8,489 nt of DNA, taken from assembly GCA_905214365.1 (NCBI GenBank), contig CAJMMH010000110.1:1-8489 (forward strand), written 5' to 3'. Position 1 is the stretch's first letter, and every line of letters starts with the position of its first letter. Both the position numbers and the translations under genes were made by a program. Positions 1 to 6,715 of the stretch are shown piece by piece. The notes below the pieces were generated by a model. That model was not told the origin of the DNA and did no database searches. It saw only the letters and a list, made by a program, of their open reading frames with translations. Source of the stretch: an uncultured bacterium. Lineage in GTDB: Bacteria > Bacillota > Clostridia > Lachnospirales > Lachnospiraceae.

Positions 1-105
1 ACCGAGGAAGAGACTACTGAGGAGGCAACGACCGAGGAAGAGACTACTGAGGAAGCAACGACCGAGGAAGAGACTACCGAAGAAGCAACAACTGAGGAAG
101 CAACA
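1..105 (+). repeat. In-frame 30-bp tandem repeat encoding an acidic stalk
   Basis: Three full 30-bp units (1-30, 31-60, 61-90) are followed by a half unit (91-105). Units 1 and 2 differ at one base, and units 2 and 3 at three bases. Each unit encodes TEEETTEEAT. A degenerate E/S/T tail continues to about codon 48. The array is cut by the left edge of the window, so its copy number is unknown. It probably acts as a flexible spacer between the lipid anchor and the binding domain. Confidence 0.93.
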
Positions 106-1095
106 ACCGAAGCTGAGTCTGAGGAAGAGTCCACCGAGGAAGCGATTGACGGTACCGGATTCCGCATTGGTATGGTTACTGATATCGGCGGTATCAACGA
201 CGGTTCCTTCAACCAGTCCGCATGGGAAGGACTGCAGAGAGCCGCAGAAGACTTTGGCTGCGAGGTTGACTATCTGGAGTCTAAGGTTGAATCTGACTAC
301 GTACCGAACATTGATACGATGGTAGACGAGGATTATGATCTGATCATTCTGGTAGGATACATGATGGCTGACGCACTGCATGACGCGGCTGAGATGAATC
401 CGGATCAGAAATTTGTCATTATTGATGATTCCACCAATTCAGATCTGGACAATGTAACCTGTCTGATGTTTGAGCAGGCACAGGCATCCTATCTGGTTGG
501 TCTGGTAGCAGGTATGACCACTGAGACCAATAATGTTGGTTTTGTTCTTGGTATGTCTACCGCAATGATGAATGAGTTTGGTTACGGCTATTTGGCAGGC
601 GTTCTGGATGCGAATCCGGATGCAACCATTCAGCAGTACAATGTAAACTCCTTTGGTGATTCTGCAACCGCAAAGACTGCAACGACCAACATGATCAGCA
701 AGGGCGCTGACGTTGTATTCCACGCAGCAGGCGGCAGCGGACTTGGTGTAATTGATGCATGCAAGGAAAAGGGCGTTTGGGCAATCGGTGTTGACTCTGA
801 TCAGAGCAGCCTTGCTCCGAAGACAATCCTGACTTCCGCAATGAAGAGAGTTGACAACGGATGCTACGATGCAATCAAGGAAACCATCAAGGATGAGCTG
901 CAGAACGGCGTTGTTGTTTACGATCTGTCCATGGGCGGTGTAGATATTGCTCCGACCACTGACAATCTGTCTGATGAGGTTCTGAAGGCAGTTGAGGACG
1001 CAAAGCAGGATATTATCGATGGAAAGGTTGTAGTACCGAAGACTCAGGAAGAGTTTGAAGAAAAGTACGGCGACGTTTACGAGCTGGACGATTAA
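1..1095 (+). CDS. BMP/PnrA-family nucleoside-binding lipoprotein, 5' end missing
   Basis: This is the extracellular substrate-binding component of a nucleoside ABC importer. The reading frame is open from base 1 and ends at TAA 1093-1095, giving 364 codons; the start, signal peptide and lipobox cysteine lie upstream. Codons 1-50 are an acidic Thr/Glu/Ala-rich stalk. The binding domain starts near codon 53 (GFRIGMVTD). Family hallmarks are DIGGINDGSFNQ at codons 61-72, FEQAQASYLVGLVAG (the usual F-x-x-x-QA-x-x-x-G block), a glycine-rich HAAGGSGLG at 241-249 and GVDSDQ at 263-268. These match BMP/PnrA/Med proteins, which bind purine or pyrimidine nucleosides. The ATG at 172 is internal, because the fold begins before it. 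The matching ATPase and permeases are encoded 3 kb downstream in the same direction. Nucleoside specificity is inferred from the family and from the neighbouring cytidine deaminase. Confidence 0.93.
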   Translation, partial: TEEETTEEATTEEETTEEATTEEETTEEATTEEATTEAESEEESTEEAIDGTGFRIGMVTDIGGINDGSFNQSAWEGLQRAAEDFGCEVDYLESKVESDYVPNIDTMVDEDYDLIILVGYMMADALHDAAEMNPDQKFVIIDDSTNSDLDNVTCLMFEQAQASYLVGLVAGMTTETNNVGFVLGMSTAMMNEFGYGYLAGVLDANPDATIQQYNVNSFGDSATAKTATTNMISKGADVVFHAAGGSGLGVIDACKEKGVWAIGVDSDQSSLAPKTILTSAMKRVDNGCYDAIKETIKDELQNGVVVYDLSMGGVDIAPTTDNLSDEVLKAVEDAKQDIIDGKVVVPKTQEEFEEKYGDVYELDD

Positions 1096-1138
1096 TCCAA
1101 TCACACAACAGTAAGATATCATATCGCAGTATCAAAGG

Positions 1139-1167
1139 CGGGCAGCGGGTGTAAGTCCCGCTGTCCG
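1139..1167 (+). other. GC-rich hairpin after the binding-protein gene
   Basis: Bases 1139-1149 (CGGGCAGCGGG) pair with 1157-1167 (CCCGCTGTCCG) in an 11-bp stem with one G-U pair and a 7-nt loop. It begins 44 nt after the stop codon. No U-tract follows, so alone it is not a typical intrinsic terminator. Bases 1161-1165 (CTGTC) could instead pair with GACAG at 1172-1176. It may protect the mRNA 3' end or assist the terminator just downstream. Confidence 0.6.
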
Positions 1168-1174
1168 GAAAGAC

Positions 1175-1208
1175 AGGGAAGGGCCCGGAACGGTTCTTCC
1201 CTTCTTTT
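1175..1208 (+). terminator. Probable rho-independent terminator of the binding-protein gene
   Basis: AGGGAAG (1175-1181) pairs perfectly with CTTCCCT (1196-1202), followed at once by TCTTTT (1203-1208). The 14-nt loop can form a short inner helix. Its position, 80 nt beyond the stop codon, fits an end of transcript that keeps most bmp mRNA separate from yjjI. Separate, higher expression of the binding protein is common in ABC systems. Confidence 0.7.
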
Positions 1209-1209
1209 A

Positions 1210-1371
1210 ATGTACTCTCGGAATCTCTTACGCCTCTGCCTTTGCGGCTGATTTTCTGCCGGAGATGTCTGAATTTTATCAACGTACGCGCCGCGTACGC
1301 CTCAAAAACTTAAGCATCTCCGACAAAAATTCTCTCGCAAATTCAGGTACAATGAGATTCCGAGAACACAT
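1210..1371. mobile_element. 162-bp palindromic, MITE-like element
   Basis: The segment folds back on itself around base 1291. The ends are ATGTACTCTCGGAATCTC (1210-1227) and the inverted copy GAGATTCCGAGAACACAT (1354-1371), 16 of 18 matching. Exactly symmetric inner matches are GGAGATG (1261-1267) with CATCTCC (1315-1321), and CGTACGCG (1283-1290) with CGCGTACG (1292-1299). By hand alignment roughly two thirds of each 80-nt arm matches. TA flanks both ends (1208-1209 and 1372-1373), as expected for a TA target duplication of IS630/Tc1-type elements. It has no believable coding capacity. It could instead be a structured RNA or regulatory hairpin; genome copy number would decide. The palindrome is certain, mobility is inference. 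Confidence 0.6.
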
Positions 1372-1389
1372 TATATTAGATAAAGTATA

Positions 1390-1449
1390 TTTGCAGATGT
1401 CCGGGTTACTGTTTGGGCAGAGTATGAATCGTAAACGGACTGCTGCAAA
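1390..1449. repeat. Second inverted repeat upstream of yjjI
   Basis: TTTGCAGATGTCCG (1390-1403) and CGGACTGCTGCAAA (1436-1449) are inverted copies with two mismatches and a 32-nt spacer. The similarity continues outward, with AAAGT on the left mirrored by ACTTT on the right. It lies between the palindromic element and the third copy of its end motif, in the probable yjjI leader. It may be a hairpin or the remains of a related element. Confidence 0.5.
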
Positions 1450-1495
1450 TGGACTTTACAGAATACAAAATCGTTATGCAAATAGCAGGAATAAT

Positions 1496-1513
1496 GAAAT
1501 TCCGAGAGCACAT
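1496..1513 (+). repeat. Third copy of the palindrome-end motif
   Basis: GAAATTCCGAGAGCACAT differs at two of 18 positions from the right end of the palindromic element at 1354-1371 and has the same orientation. Similarity extends about 30 nt upstream (GCAAAT, then CAGG, then AATGA in both copies). It ends 11 nt before the yjjI Shine-Dalgarno sequence. The three copies are spaced 144 and 142 nt apart, centre to centre. It may be a solo or duplicated element end, or a repeated protein-binding site. Confidence 0.6.
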
Positions 1514-1524
1514 GTCATATAAAA

Positions 1525-1530
1525 AGGAGG
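1525..1530 (+). promoter_or_regulatory. yjjI ribosome-binding site
   Basis: A perfect AGGAGG lies 8 nt before ATG 1539. An in-frame ATG at 1533 is only 2 nt away and one at 1449 lies far upstream, so the site selects 1539. The resulting 514-residue length agrees with the family. Confidence 0.9.
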
Positions 1531-1538
1531 AAATGTGT

Positions 1539-3083
1539 ATGAAACCACTGTCGCAGGAACAGGTGGAAAAAACAAGAGAGGAAATCATGGGGATTGTAAC
1601 TGATCGGTCTCTGACGCATGAGCAGAAGCTGACCAATCTTTCCGGAGCAGCTGTATCGCTGTTGGAGCTGCCGGATCTTCCGGAGGGGCTGGCAGAGCTG
1701 CTGGAGCCGGTTGAAGGAAAGCAGTGTATCTGTGATTTGTTTGAAGGAAACGCGCCGATAAGGCCGCGTTATATTGTTCCGGATTATGCGAAGTTTTTCC
1801 GGGAGGGAAGCAGGTTTCTTCAGTTGGATCCGCCGACGGATCTGTACGAAGCGCTGGATCATCTTCTGATTTTTTACAAGCATGTGCCAAGTGTAACCAA
1901 CTATCCGGTCTATCTTGGCGCGCTGGACGAGCTGCTTGATCCGTTTGTTCAGGATATGGACGAGAAAACGGCAAAGAAGCTGATCCGGATGTTCTTGGTT
2001 CATGTAGACCGCACGGTGCTGGATTCTTTTTCCCATGCAAACATTGGACCGAAGGCAACCAAGGCCGGACGTCTGATTTTGGAAGCGGAGCGTGAGCTTT
2101 GCCAGGCAGTTCCAAATCTGACGTTGAAATATGATCCAGAGCTGACGGACGACGCGTTTGCGCTCGAATGCGTAAAGACCGCATTAAAGACAGCAAAGCC
2201 GAGCTTCGCTAATCATAAGATGTTTGTCAGTGAGCTGGGAGAAAATTATGTGATTGCCAGCTGCTACAATGGTTTGCTTTTGGGAGGCGGCTCCTATACG
2301 CTCAGCCGTCTGATCCTTGGAAATATCGCGAAGCGTGCGGCGGACAAAAAGGATTTTCTGGAACATCAGCTGCCGTATGTAATGAAAATTATGGCGGAGT
2401 ATATGGATGTCAGAATCCGTTTTGAAGTTGAAGACAGCGGTTTTTTTGAAAGCAATTTTCTTGCACAGGAAGGATTTATCCACAGAGACCGGTTTACCGC
2501 AATGTTTGGTCTGGTCGGCATGGCGGAGTGTGTGGATATCCTGATGGAAAAAGAGGGAAAGCCGTATCGTTATGGAAAGGATCCGGAGGCAGCGGAGCTT
2601 GGAGTTGAAATTATGGATACGATTGACCGCTTCAATGCATCCCATGTGAATCCGTACTGCGAGGCGACCGGCGGACATTTTCTGCTTCATGCGCAGGTGG
2701 GGATCGCGCAGGATCACGGCATCACGCCTGGAACCAGAATCCCGATCGGCAAGGAACCGGAAAATCTGGCGGATTTCCTTCGTTTCCTTGGACATTTCCA
2801 TAAGTACTTTCCGTCAGGAACCGGCGATATCATTCCGGTGGATCTGATGGTACATCAGAATCCGGAATTTGTCCTGGATGTGGTAAAAGGAGCATTTTCC
2901 AGCGGTCTTCGGTATCTGTCCTTCTATGAGAGTAACAGCGATGTAATCCGTGTGACCGGCTATCTTGCAAAGCGGTCCGAGATTGAAAAGTATCAGAAGG
3001 GACAGGCAGTACTGCAGAATACAACGCAGCTTGCGACCGGTGCGACTAACAACGGCCATGTACAGGAGCGCAAGGTATGGTAA
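1539..3083 (+). CDS. yjjI: YjjI-family glycyl-radical enzyme (function unproven)
   Basis: A 514-residue cytoplasmic enzyme that should carry a stable protein radical and work only without oxygen. The C-terminal motif RVTGYLAKRSE matches the RVxGY glycyl-radical signature and puts the radical at Gly474, 40 residues from the end. The best candidate for the thiyl-radical cysteine is Cys242 in ASCYNGLLLGGG, a Cys followed by a Gly-rich turn and a helix as in the family's finger loop. Cys374 (NPYCEATGGH) is a less likely alternative. The length agrees with E. coli YjjI (about 516 residues) and is well below pyruvate formate-lyase (about 760). The N-terminal ATP-cone and C-terminal zinc site of anaerobic ribonucleotide reductase are absent. 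The next gene encodes the dedicated activase. No substrate is established to my knowledge. The start at 1539 rests on the AGGAGG 8 nt upstream. Confidence 0.9.
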   Translation: MKPLSQEQVEKTREEIMGIVTDRSLTHEQKLTNLSGAAVSLLELPDLPEGLAELLEPVEGKQCICDLFEGNAPIRPRYIVPDYAKFFREGSRFLQLDPPTDLYEALDHLLIFYKHVPSVTNYPVYLGALDELLDPFVQDMDEKTAKKLIRMFLVHVDRTVLDSFSHANIGPKATKAGRLILEAERELCQAVPNLTLKYDPELTDDAFALECVKTALKTAKPSFANHKMFVSELGENYVIASCYNGLLLGGGSYTLSRLILGNIAKRAADKKDFLEHQLPYVMKIMAEYMDVRIRFEVEDSGFFESNFLAQEGFIHRDRFTAMFGLVGMAECVDILMEKEGKPYRYGKDPEAAELGVEIMDTIDRFNASHVNPYCEATGGHFLLHAQVGIAQDHGITPGTRIPIGKEPENLADFLRFLGHFHKYFPSGTGDIIPVDLMVHQNPEFVLDVVKGAFSSGLRYLSFYESNSDVIRVTGYLAKRSEIEKYQKGQAVLQNTTQLATGATNNGHVQERKVW

Positions 3084-3937
3084 TGCAGGTGGAGAGTGTC
3101 CGTCTTACAGCACCCGTCAATCGGATTATTCCGTTCAGCAGTGTGGATGGTCCGGGAAGCAGGACGGCAGTTTTTCTGCAGGGCTGCAACATTAATTGCC
3201 GTTACTGTCACAATCCGGAGACAAGAAATTTCTGCATCGGCTGCGGCGCCTGCGCGGCAGTCTGTCCGAAGCATGCGCTGACAATGTCGCAAGAGATTCT
3301 GTATGATCCGTCCAGGTGTGTGTTCTGTGATGCCTGCATTCAGGTCTGTCCGCATGGAAGCAGTCCGAGAATCCGGAATCTGACACCGCAGGAAACCTTT
3401 TGTGAGATTGCGCGCCAGATGCCGTTTATCCGGGGCGTTACCGTGTCCGGCGGAGAATGTATGCTGCATGCGCGGTTTCTGAAGGAATTGTTTACCTTAT
3501 GTAAACAGCATGGGCTGCATACGCTGATTGACAGCAACGGCACGGTTCCGTTTGCCGGACAGACAGAGCTGATGGAGGTCACGGATGGCGTAATGATCGA
3601 TATCAAGGCATGGAACCGGGTACAGCACGAAATCGTGACCGGAAGCGGCAATGAGACGATTCTTGCCAACGCAGTCTGGCTGGCGCAGCATGGAAAGCTG
3701 TATGAGGTACGTACTGTCGTTGTTCCGGGCCTGTTTGACGCGGAAGAAACGGTGCGGCAGACGGCAAGGCTTCTTGCGCCGTTTGCCAAAAACCGGATCC
3801 GCTATAAGCTGATTACTTACCGGGAAAACGGCGTAAGAAAGGAATACCGGAACTATACGCCGCCGACACGGGAGGAAATGGAGCGGCTTGGCCGGATTGC
3901 CGAAGCAGAGGGGATCTGCGAGGTTGTGGTAGTCTGA
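3077..3937 (+). CDS. yjjW: YjjW-family glycyl-radical enzyme activase (radical SAM)
   Basis: A 286-residue radical-SAM enzyme that would abstract hydrogen from Gly474 of YjjI to load its radical. The SAM-cluster motif CX3CX2C is Cys37, Cys41 and Cys44 (CNINCRYC), preceded by the activase-type IIPFSSVDGPGSRTAVFLQG. Two inserted ferredoxin-type 4Fe-4S motifs follow: Cys53/56/59/63 and Cys81/84/87/91, each CX2CX2CX3CP. GGE at 125-127 is the usual SAM-binding motif. This three-cluster layout is typical of activases other than the short PflA type. Length and N-terminus fit E. coli YjjW (287 residues). ATG 3077 overlaps yjjI by 7 nt and has AGGAG (3064-3068) 8 nt upstream. ATG 3083, overlapping the yjjI stop codon by 1 nt, is an alternative start. 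Translational coupling to yjjI is likely. Confidence 0.93.
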   Translation: MVMQVESVRLTAPVNRIIPFSSVDGPGSRTAVFLQGCNINCRYCHNPETRNFCIGCGACAAVCPKHALTMSQEILYDPSRCVFCDACIQVCPHGSSPRIRNLTPQETFCEIARQMPFIRGVTVSGGECMLHARFLKELFTLCKQHGLHTLIDSNGTVPFAGQTELMEVTDGVMIDIKAWNRVQHEIVTGSGNETILANAVWLAQHGKLYEVRTVVVPGLFDAEETVRQTARLLAPFAKNRIRYKLITYRENGVRKEYRNYTPPTREEMERLGRIAEAEGICEVVVV

Positions 3938-3982
3938 TGGCAGTCTGGCCGAATGCTTGAAAGGGCGATCGGCAGGACTGTT

Positions 3983-4012
3983 TTGATGAAAAGAAACGTA
4001 TGTTCCTGTAAT
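3983..4012 (+). promoter_or_regulatory. Candidate promoter for the transporter genes
   Basis: TTGATG (3983-3988) and TGTAAT (4007-4012) are separated by 18 nt and resemble sigma-A -35 and -10 boxes, with two and one mismatches. The candidate lies about 100 nt before the ATPase start. It is weak on sequence alone; read-through from yjjW is possible instead. Confidence 0.35.
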
Positions 4013-4044
4013 CGCGATGTGCCTGAATTTACAGGAAGATTTTT
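4003..4044 (+). promoter_or_regulatory. Inverted repeat: operator or attenuator/terminator
   Basis: TTCCTGTAA (4003-4011) and TTACAGGAA (4029-4037) form a perfect 9-bp inverted repeat with a 17-nt spacer, followed by GA and TTTTT (4040-4044). As RNA it is a modest hairpin with a U-run, which would partly end yjjIW transcripts. As DNA its left arm overlaps the candidate -10 box, so it could bind a repressor. The sequence does not decide between these. Confidence 0.45.
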
Positions 4045-4103
4045 GAGAAAAACATCTGCAAGGGCAGGAGCATCAGGGATTTCGAGTGTACATGAACATA
4101 AAA

Positions 4104-4109
4104 AGGAGG
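4104..4109 (+). promoter_or_regulatory. Ribosome-binding site of the transporter ATPase gene
   Basis: AGGAGG lies 6 nt before ATG 4116. The in-frame GTG 4086 and ATG 4092 lie upstream of this site and would add a basic extension not expected in the family, so 4116 is the start. Confidence 0.88.
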
Positions 4110-4115
4110 AGAGGG

Positions 4116-5660
4116 ATGGAAAACACCAGCCATATGAATGAATCGGTTGTTGCTATTCAGATGAAAGAGATTGTCAAGAAATTCGGCGATTTTGTGGCAA
4201 ACGATCATGTGAATTTGACTGTCCATCAGGGAGAGGTACATGCCATTCTCGGCGAAAACGGAGCCGGAAAAAGTACGCTGATGAACGTACTGTACGGATT
4301 GTACCGCCCGACGTCAGGAGAGATCCTGGTGAAAGGAAAGAAGGAGGATATCACAAGTCCGGGCCGGGCAATTGAGCTTGGCATTGGTATGGTACATCAG
4401 CATTTTATGCTGGTTCAGCCGTTTACAGTAACGGAAAACATTATCCTTGGCATGGAGCCGGTAAAGGGAATGATTGTTGATCTGAAGACGGCAGCGAAAC
4501 GGGTAAAAGAACTGTCGGAACGGTACAATATGCAGGTTGATCCGAATGCGAAGATTGAGGATATTTCTGTCGGTATGCAGCAGCGAGTGGAGATTTTGAA
4601 GGTACTTTATCGCGGCGCAGATATTTTGATTCTGGATGAGCCGACTGCATCGCTGACACCGCAGGAAATTCATGAATTGATGGAGATTATCCGTCATCTA
4701 ACTGCGGACGGCAAGTCGGTAATTCTGATTACGCATAAGCTGAAAGAAATCAAGGCATGCGCGGATTACTGCACGATTATCCGTCAGGGTAAGTACATTG
4801 ATACCGTAAAGGTTTCCGAGGTGACAGAACATCAGCTGGCGTCGATGATGGTTGGCCGCAACGTTGAGTTTGTAGTGGACAAGAAGCAGATGGAGCCGGG
4901 AGACGTGGTTCTTGACGTGAAAGATCTTCACGGAAAGGATTACCGCGGCGCTGAGATCCTGAGAGGACTGAACCTGTCGGTACGCCGCGGTGAGATTGTG
5001 GGACTTGCGGGCGTAGATGGAAACGGTCAGAAGGAACTGGTCGAGATTCTGACTGGTCTTCGGAAGGCTGACTCCGGAGAGGTGCGGATCAACGGAAAGA
5101 ATCTGGTCAATCATACGCCGAAGGAACTGTTTGACAATGGCGTGACAAGCATTCCGGAGGATCGTCAAAAGCACGGACTGGTGCTGGAGTTTTCTGTTGC
5201 TGAGAATTTGATTCTGCAGAACTATATGAAACCGCCGTACGCAAAGAACGGTGTTCTTCAGAAAAAAGAGATCCGGGAGCATGCGAAAGAGCTAACGGAA
5301 AAGTTTGATATCCGTCCGTCCGGATGCTTTAATCAGCCGGCGGGAACGCTGTCAGGAGGAAATCAGCAAAAGGTAATTATTGCCAGAGAAATTACAAACG
5401 ACGCAGATCTTCTGATTGCGGTAAATCCGACCCGAGGACTCGATGTCGGTGCAATTGAGTTTGTACACAAATACCTGGTGGAGCAGAGAAATAAAAACAA
5501 GGCTGTCCTGCTAGTTTCCTTTGAACTGGATGAAATCATGAGTCTTTCCGACCGGATTGAAGTTATCTTTGACGGAGCGATCAGCGGAAGCGTAAAGGGA
5601 AGCGAGGCAGATGAGAAGGATCTTGGCCTGTTGATGGCAGGAGGTACGCACCATGAATAA
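4116..5660 (+). CDS. nupO: Nucleoside ABC transporter ATPase (tandem nucleotide-binding domains)
   Basis: A 514-residue cytoplasmic ATPase with two ABC domains, as in sugar/nucleoside importers of the RbsA/NupO type (B. subtilis NupO is about 510). Domain 1 has Walker A GENGAGKST (46-54), the variant signature SVGMQQR (151-157) and Walker B ILILDEPT with catalytic Glu175. Domain 2 has a degenerate Walker A, GVDGNGQKE (299-307), a canonical LSGGNQQK (412-419), and NPTRGLDVGAIEFVH in place of the DEPT Walker B. This asymmetry, with one composite site impaired, is normal for the family and is not damage. The last 8 nt overlap the first permease gene, so the two are probably translationally coupled. 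The symbol follows the B. subtilis guanosine transporter; the substrate here may differ. Confidence 0.93.
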   Translation: MENTSHMNESVVAIQMKEIVKKFGDFVANDHVNLTVHQGEVHAILGENGAGKSTLMNVLYGLYRPTSGEILVKGKKEDITSPGRAIELGIGMVHQHFMLVQPFTVTENIILGMEPVKGMIVDLKTAAKRVKELSERYNMQVDPNAKIEDISVGMQQRVEILKVLYRGADILILDEPTASLTPQEIHELMEIIRHLTADGKSVILITHKLKEIKACADYCTIIRQGKYIDTVKVSEVTEHQLASMMVGRNVEFVVDKKQMEPGDVVLDVKDLHGKDYRGAEILRGLNLSVRRGEIVGLAGVDGNGQKELVEILTGLRKADSGEVRINGKNLVNHTPKELFDNGVTSIPEDRQKHGLVLEFSVAENLILQNYMKPPYAKNGVLQKKEIREHAKELTEKFDIRPSGCFNQPAGTLSGGNQQKVIIAREITNDADLLIAVNPTRGLDVGAIEFVHKYLVEQRNKNKAVLLVSFELDEIMSLSDRIEVIFDGAISGSVKGSEADEKDLGLLMAGGTHHE

Positions 5661-6711
5661 AAAGAAAATACTGGAAGGGAACGCTTTTTATACGGTAATT
5701 GCGATTGTATTCGGCTTCCTTGCAGGAGCAGTTGTACTGGCCATTGCCGGGATCAGCCCGATTGCCACGTACTCCAAGCTGATCAGCAGCATCTTCGGGA
5801 AGCCGAAGTATCTGGTTTGGTCGGTTGTATATGGAATTCCGTTGATTATGACAGGACTTGGCGTTGCCTTTTCCTTCCGGACCGGCGTATTTAACATTGG
5901 AGCGGAGGGACAGTTTGTAGTCGGCAGTCTGGCGGCCTGTGTGATCGGTCTGAAGGTGGATGCTCCGGCGATCATTCATGTACCGTTATGTATTCTCGGA
6001 GCGGCAGCTGCAGGAGCACTCTGGTCCGCGTTTGCCGGACTGCTGAAGGTAAAGCGCGGAATCAATGAGGTTCTGACCTTCATTATGATGAACTGGATTG
6101 CGTTCTATCTTTCCAATTACGTTGTCAACCTTCCGGGAATCAAGGCAGATGGAAAAGAGGCAACGATGGATATTTTAGAGAGTGCGGAGATTTTTTTCCC
6201 GGAATCTATCCGTCAGGCAACCGGATGCAATACAGCGAACTATGGAATTATTATTGCGATTGCGGCGGCTATTCTTACCTGGTACATCATCAACAAAACA
6301 ACGCTTGGCTATCAGCTGCGGGCAGTCGGTTTTAACCGGCATGCGGCTTCCTACGGCGGAATCAATTCCGACCGGGCAATTATGAAGGCAATGGCGATTT
6401 CCGGCATGATGGCTGGTCTGGGCGGCGCGCTTCAGGTAATGGGAAACGCAACGCGTATCGCACAGTTCGCTGGTCAGGAGGGATACGGATTCCAGGGAAT
6501 CACGGTTGCGCTGATTGCCGGATCCAACCCGATCGGCTGTATTTTTTCCGGGATCTTTTATGGAGCAATGAAGTACGGCGGACTGAAGCTGACTACCATC
6601 GGCGCGCCGAAGGAAGTTCTTGATATTATCATGGGAACCATTGTACTTTTCATTGCGGTTTCCCATATCTTTAAATATCTGGTTACAAACAGAAAAGGCG
6701 GCAGGAGGTAA
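5653..6711 (+). CDS. nupP: Nucleoside ABC transporter permease 1
   Basis: A 352-residue integral membrane protein and one half of the transport channel. Many hydrophobic segments are visible: about residues 12-33, the LVWSVVYGIPLIMTGLGVAF region, IHVPLCILGAAAAGALW, VLTFIMMNWIAFYLSNYVV, YGIIIAIAAAILTWYII, and several near the C-terminus. RTGVFNIGAEGQF at 76-88 is the signature of the BPD_transp_2 nucleoside permeases. Length fits B. subtilis NupP (about 348). AGGAGG at 5639-5644 lies 8 nt before ATG 5653, inside the end of the ATPase gene. It should pair with the second permease. The whole family shares these features, so nucleoside transport is well supported but the exact nucleosides are not. 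Confidence 0.92.
   Translation: MNKKKILEGNAFYTVIAIVFGFLAGAVVLAIAGISPIATYSKLISSIFGKPKYLVWSVVYGIPLIMTGLGVAFSFRTGVFNIGAEGQFVVGSLAACVIGLKVDAPAIIHVPLCILGAAAAGALWSAFAGLLKVKRGINEVLTFIMMNWIAFYLSNYVVNLPGIKADGKEATMDILESAEIFFPESIRQATGCNTANYGIIIAIAAAILTWYIINKTTLGYQLRAVGFNRHAASYGGINSDRAIMKAMAISGMMAGLGGALQVMGNATRIAQFAGQEGYGFQGITVALIAGSNPIGCIFSGIFYGAMKYGGLKLTTIGAPKEVLDIIMGTIVLFIAVSHIFKYLVTNRKGGRR
6703..6708 (+). promoter_or_regulatory. Ribosome-binding site of the second permease gene
   Basis: AGGAGG sits in the last codons of permease 1, 7 nt before ATG 6716. It selects 6716 over the upstream in-frame start at 6620, which would overlap permease 1 by about 90 nt. Confidence 0.88.
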
Positions 6712-6715
6712 GAAC

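Noticed and set aside
1..105. CRISPR array
   Set aside because: The repeats are contiguous without spacers and keep an open reading frame that continues into the binding protein.
439..1122. 227-codon open frame on the - strand opposite bmp
   Set aside because: It is antisense to a clear BMP family gene, lacks a ribosome-binding site, and arises from the codon pattern of the sense gene.
1139..1181. Slight resemblance of GCGGGTGTAAGTCCCGC to the cobalamin riboswitch P-stem region
   Set aside because: The conserved B12 box and the GCCACTG-type core are absent, and the element sits after the bmp stop codon with no B12-related gene following. A simple hairpin plus terminator explains it.
1265..1522. 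85-codon open frame on the + strand between bmp and yjjI
   Set aside because: It runs through the palindromic element and the repeated motif, has no Shine-Dalgarno sequence, and its translation shows no recognisable domain.
1449..1538. Upstream extension of yjjI to ATG 1449
   Set aside because: It would encode part of the second inverted repeat and third motif copy; AGGAGG 8 nt before ATG 1539 and family length support the shorter protein.
1539..3083. Class III ribonucleotide reductase or pyruvate formate-lyase identity for the glycyl-radical enzyme
   Set aside because: It is too short, has no ATP-cone or C-terminal zinc-binding cysteines, and lacks the adjacent-cysteine pair of PFL. The partner activase has two extra ferredoxin clusters, as in YjjW.
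3938..4115. Purine or other known riboswitch before the nucleoside transporter
   Set aside because: I found no three-way-junction aptamer core; only the 9-bp inverted repeat stands out.
4980..5450. Apparent damage in the second ATPase domain (altered Walker A and missing DEPT)
   Set aside because: Degenerate second-domain motifs such as NPTRGLD are standard in NupO/RbsA-type ATPases.
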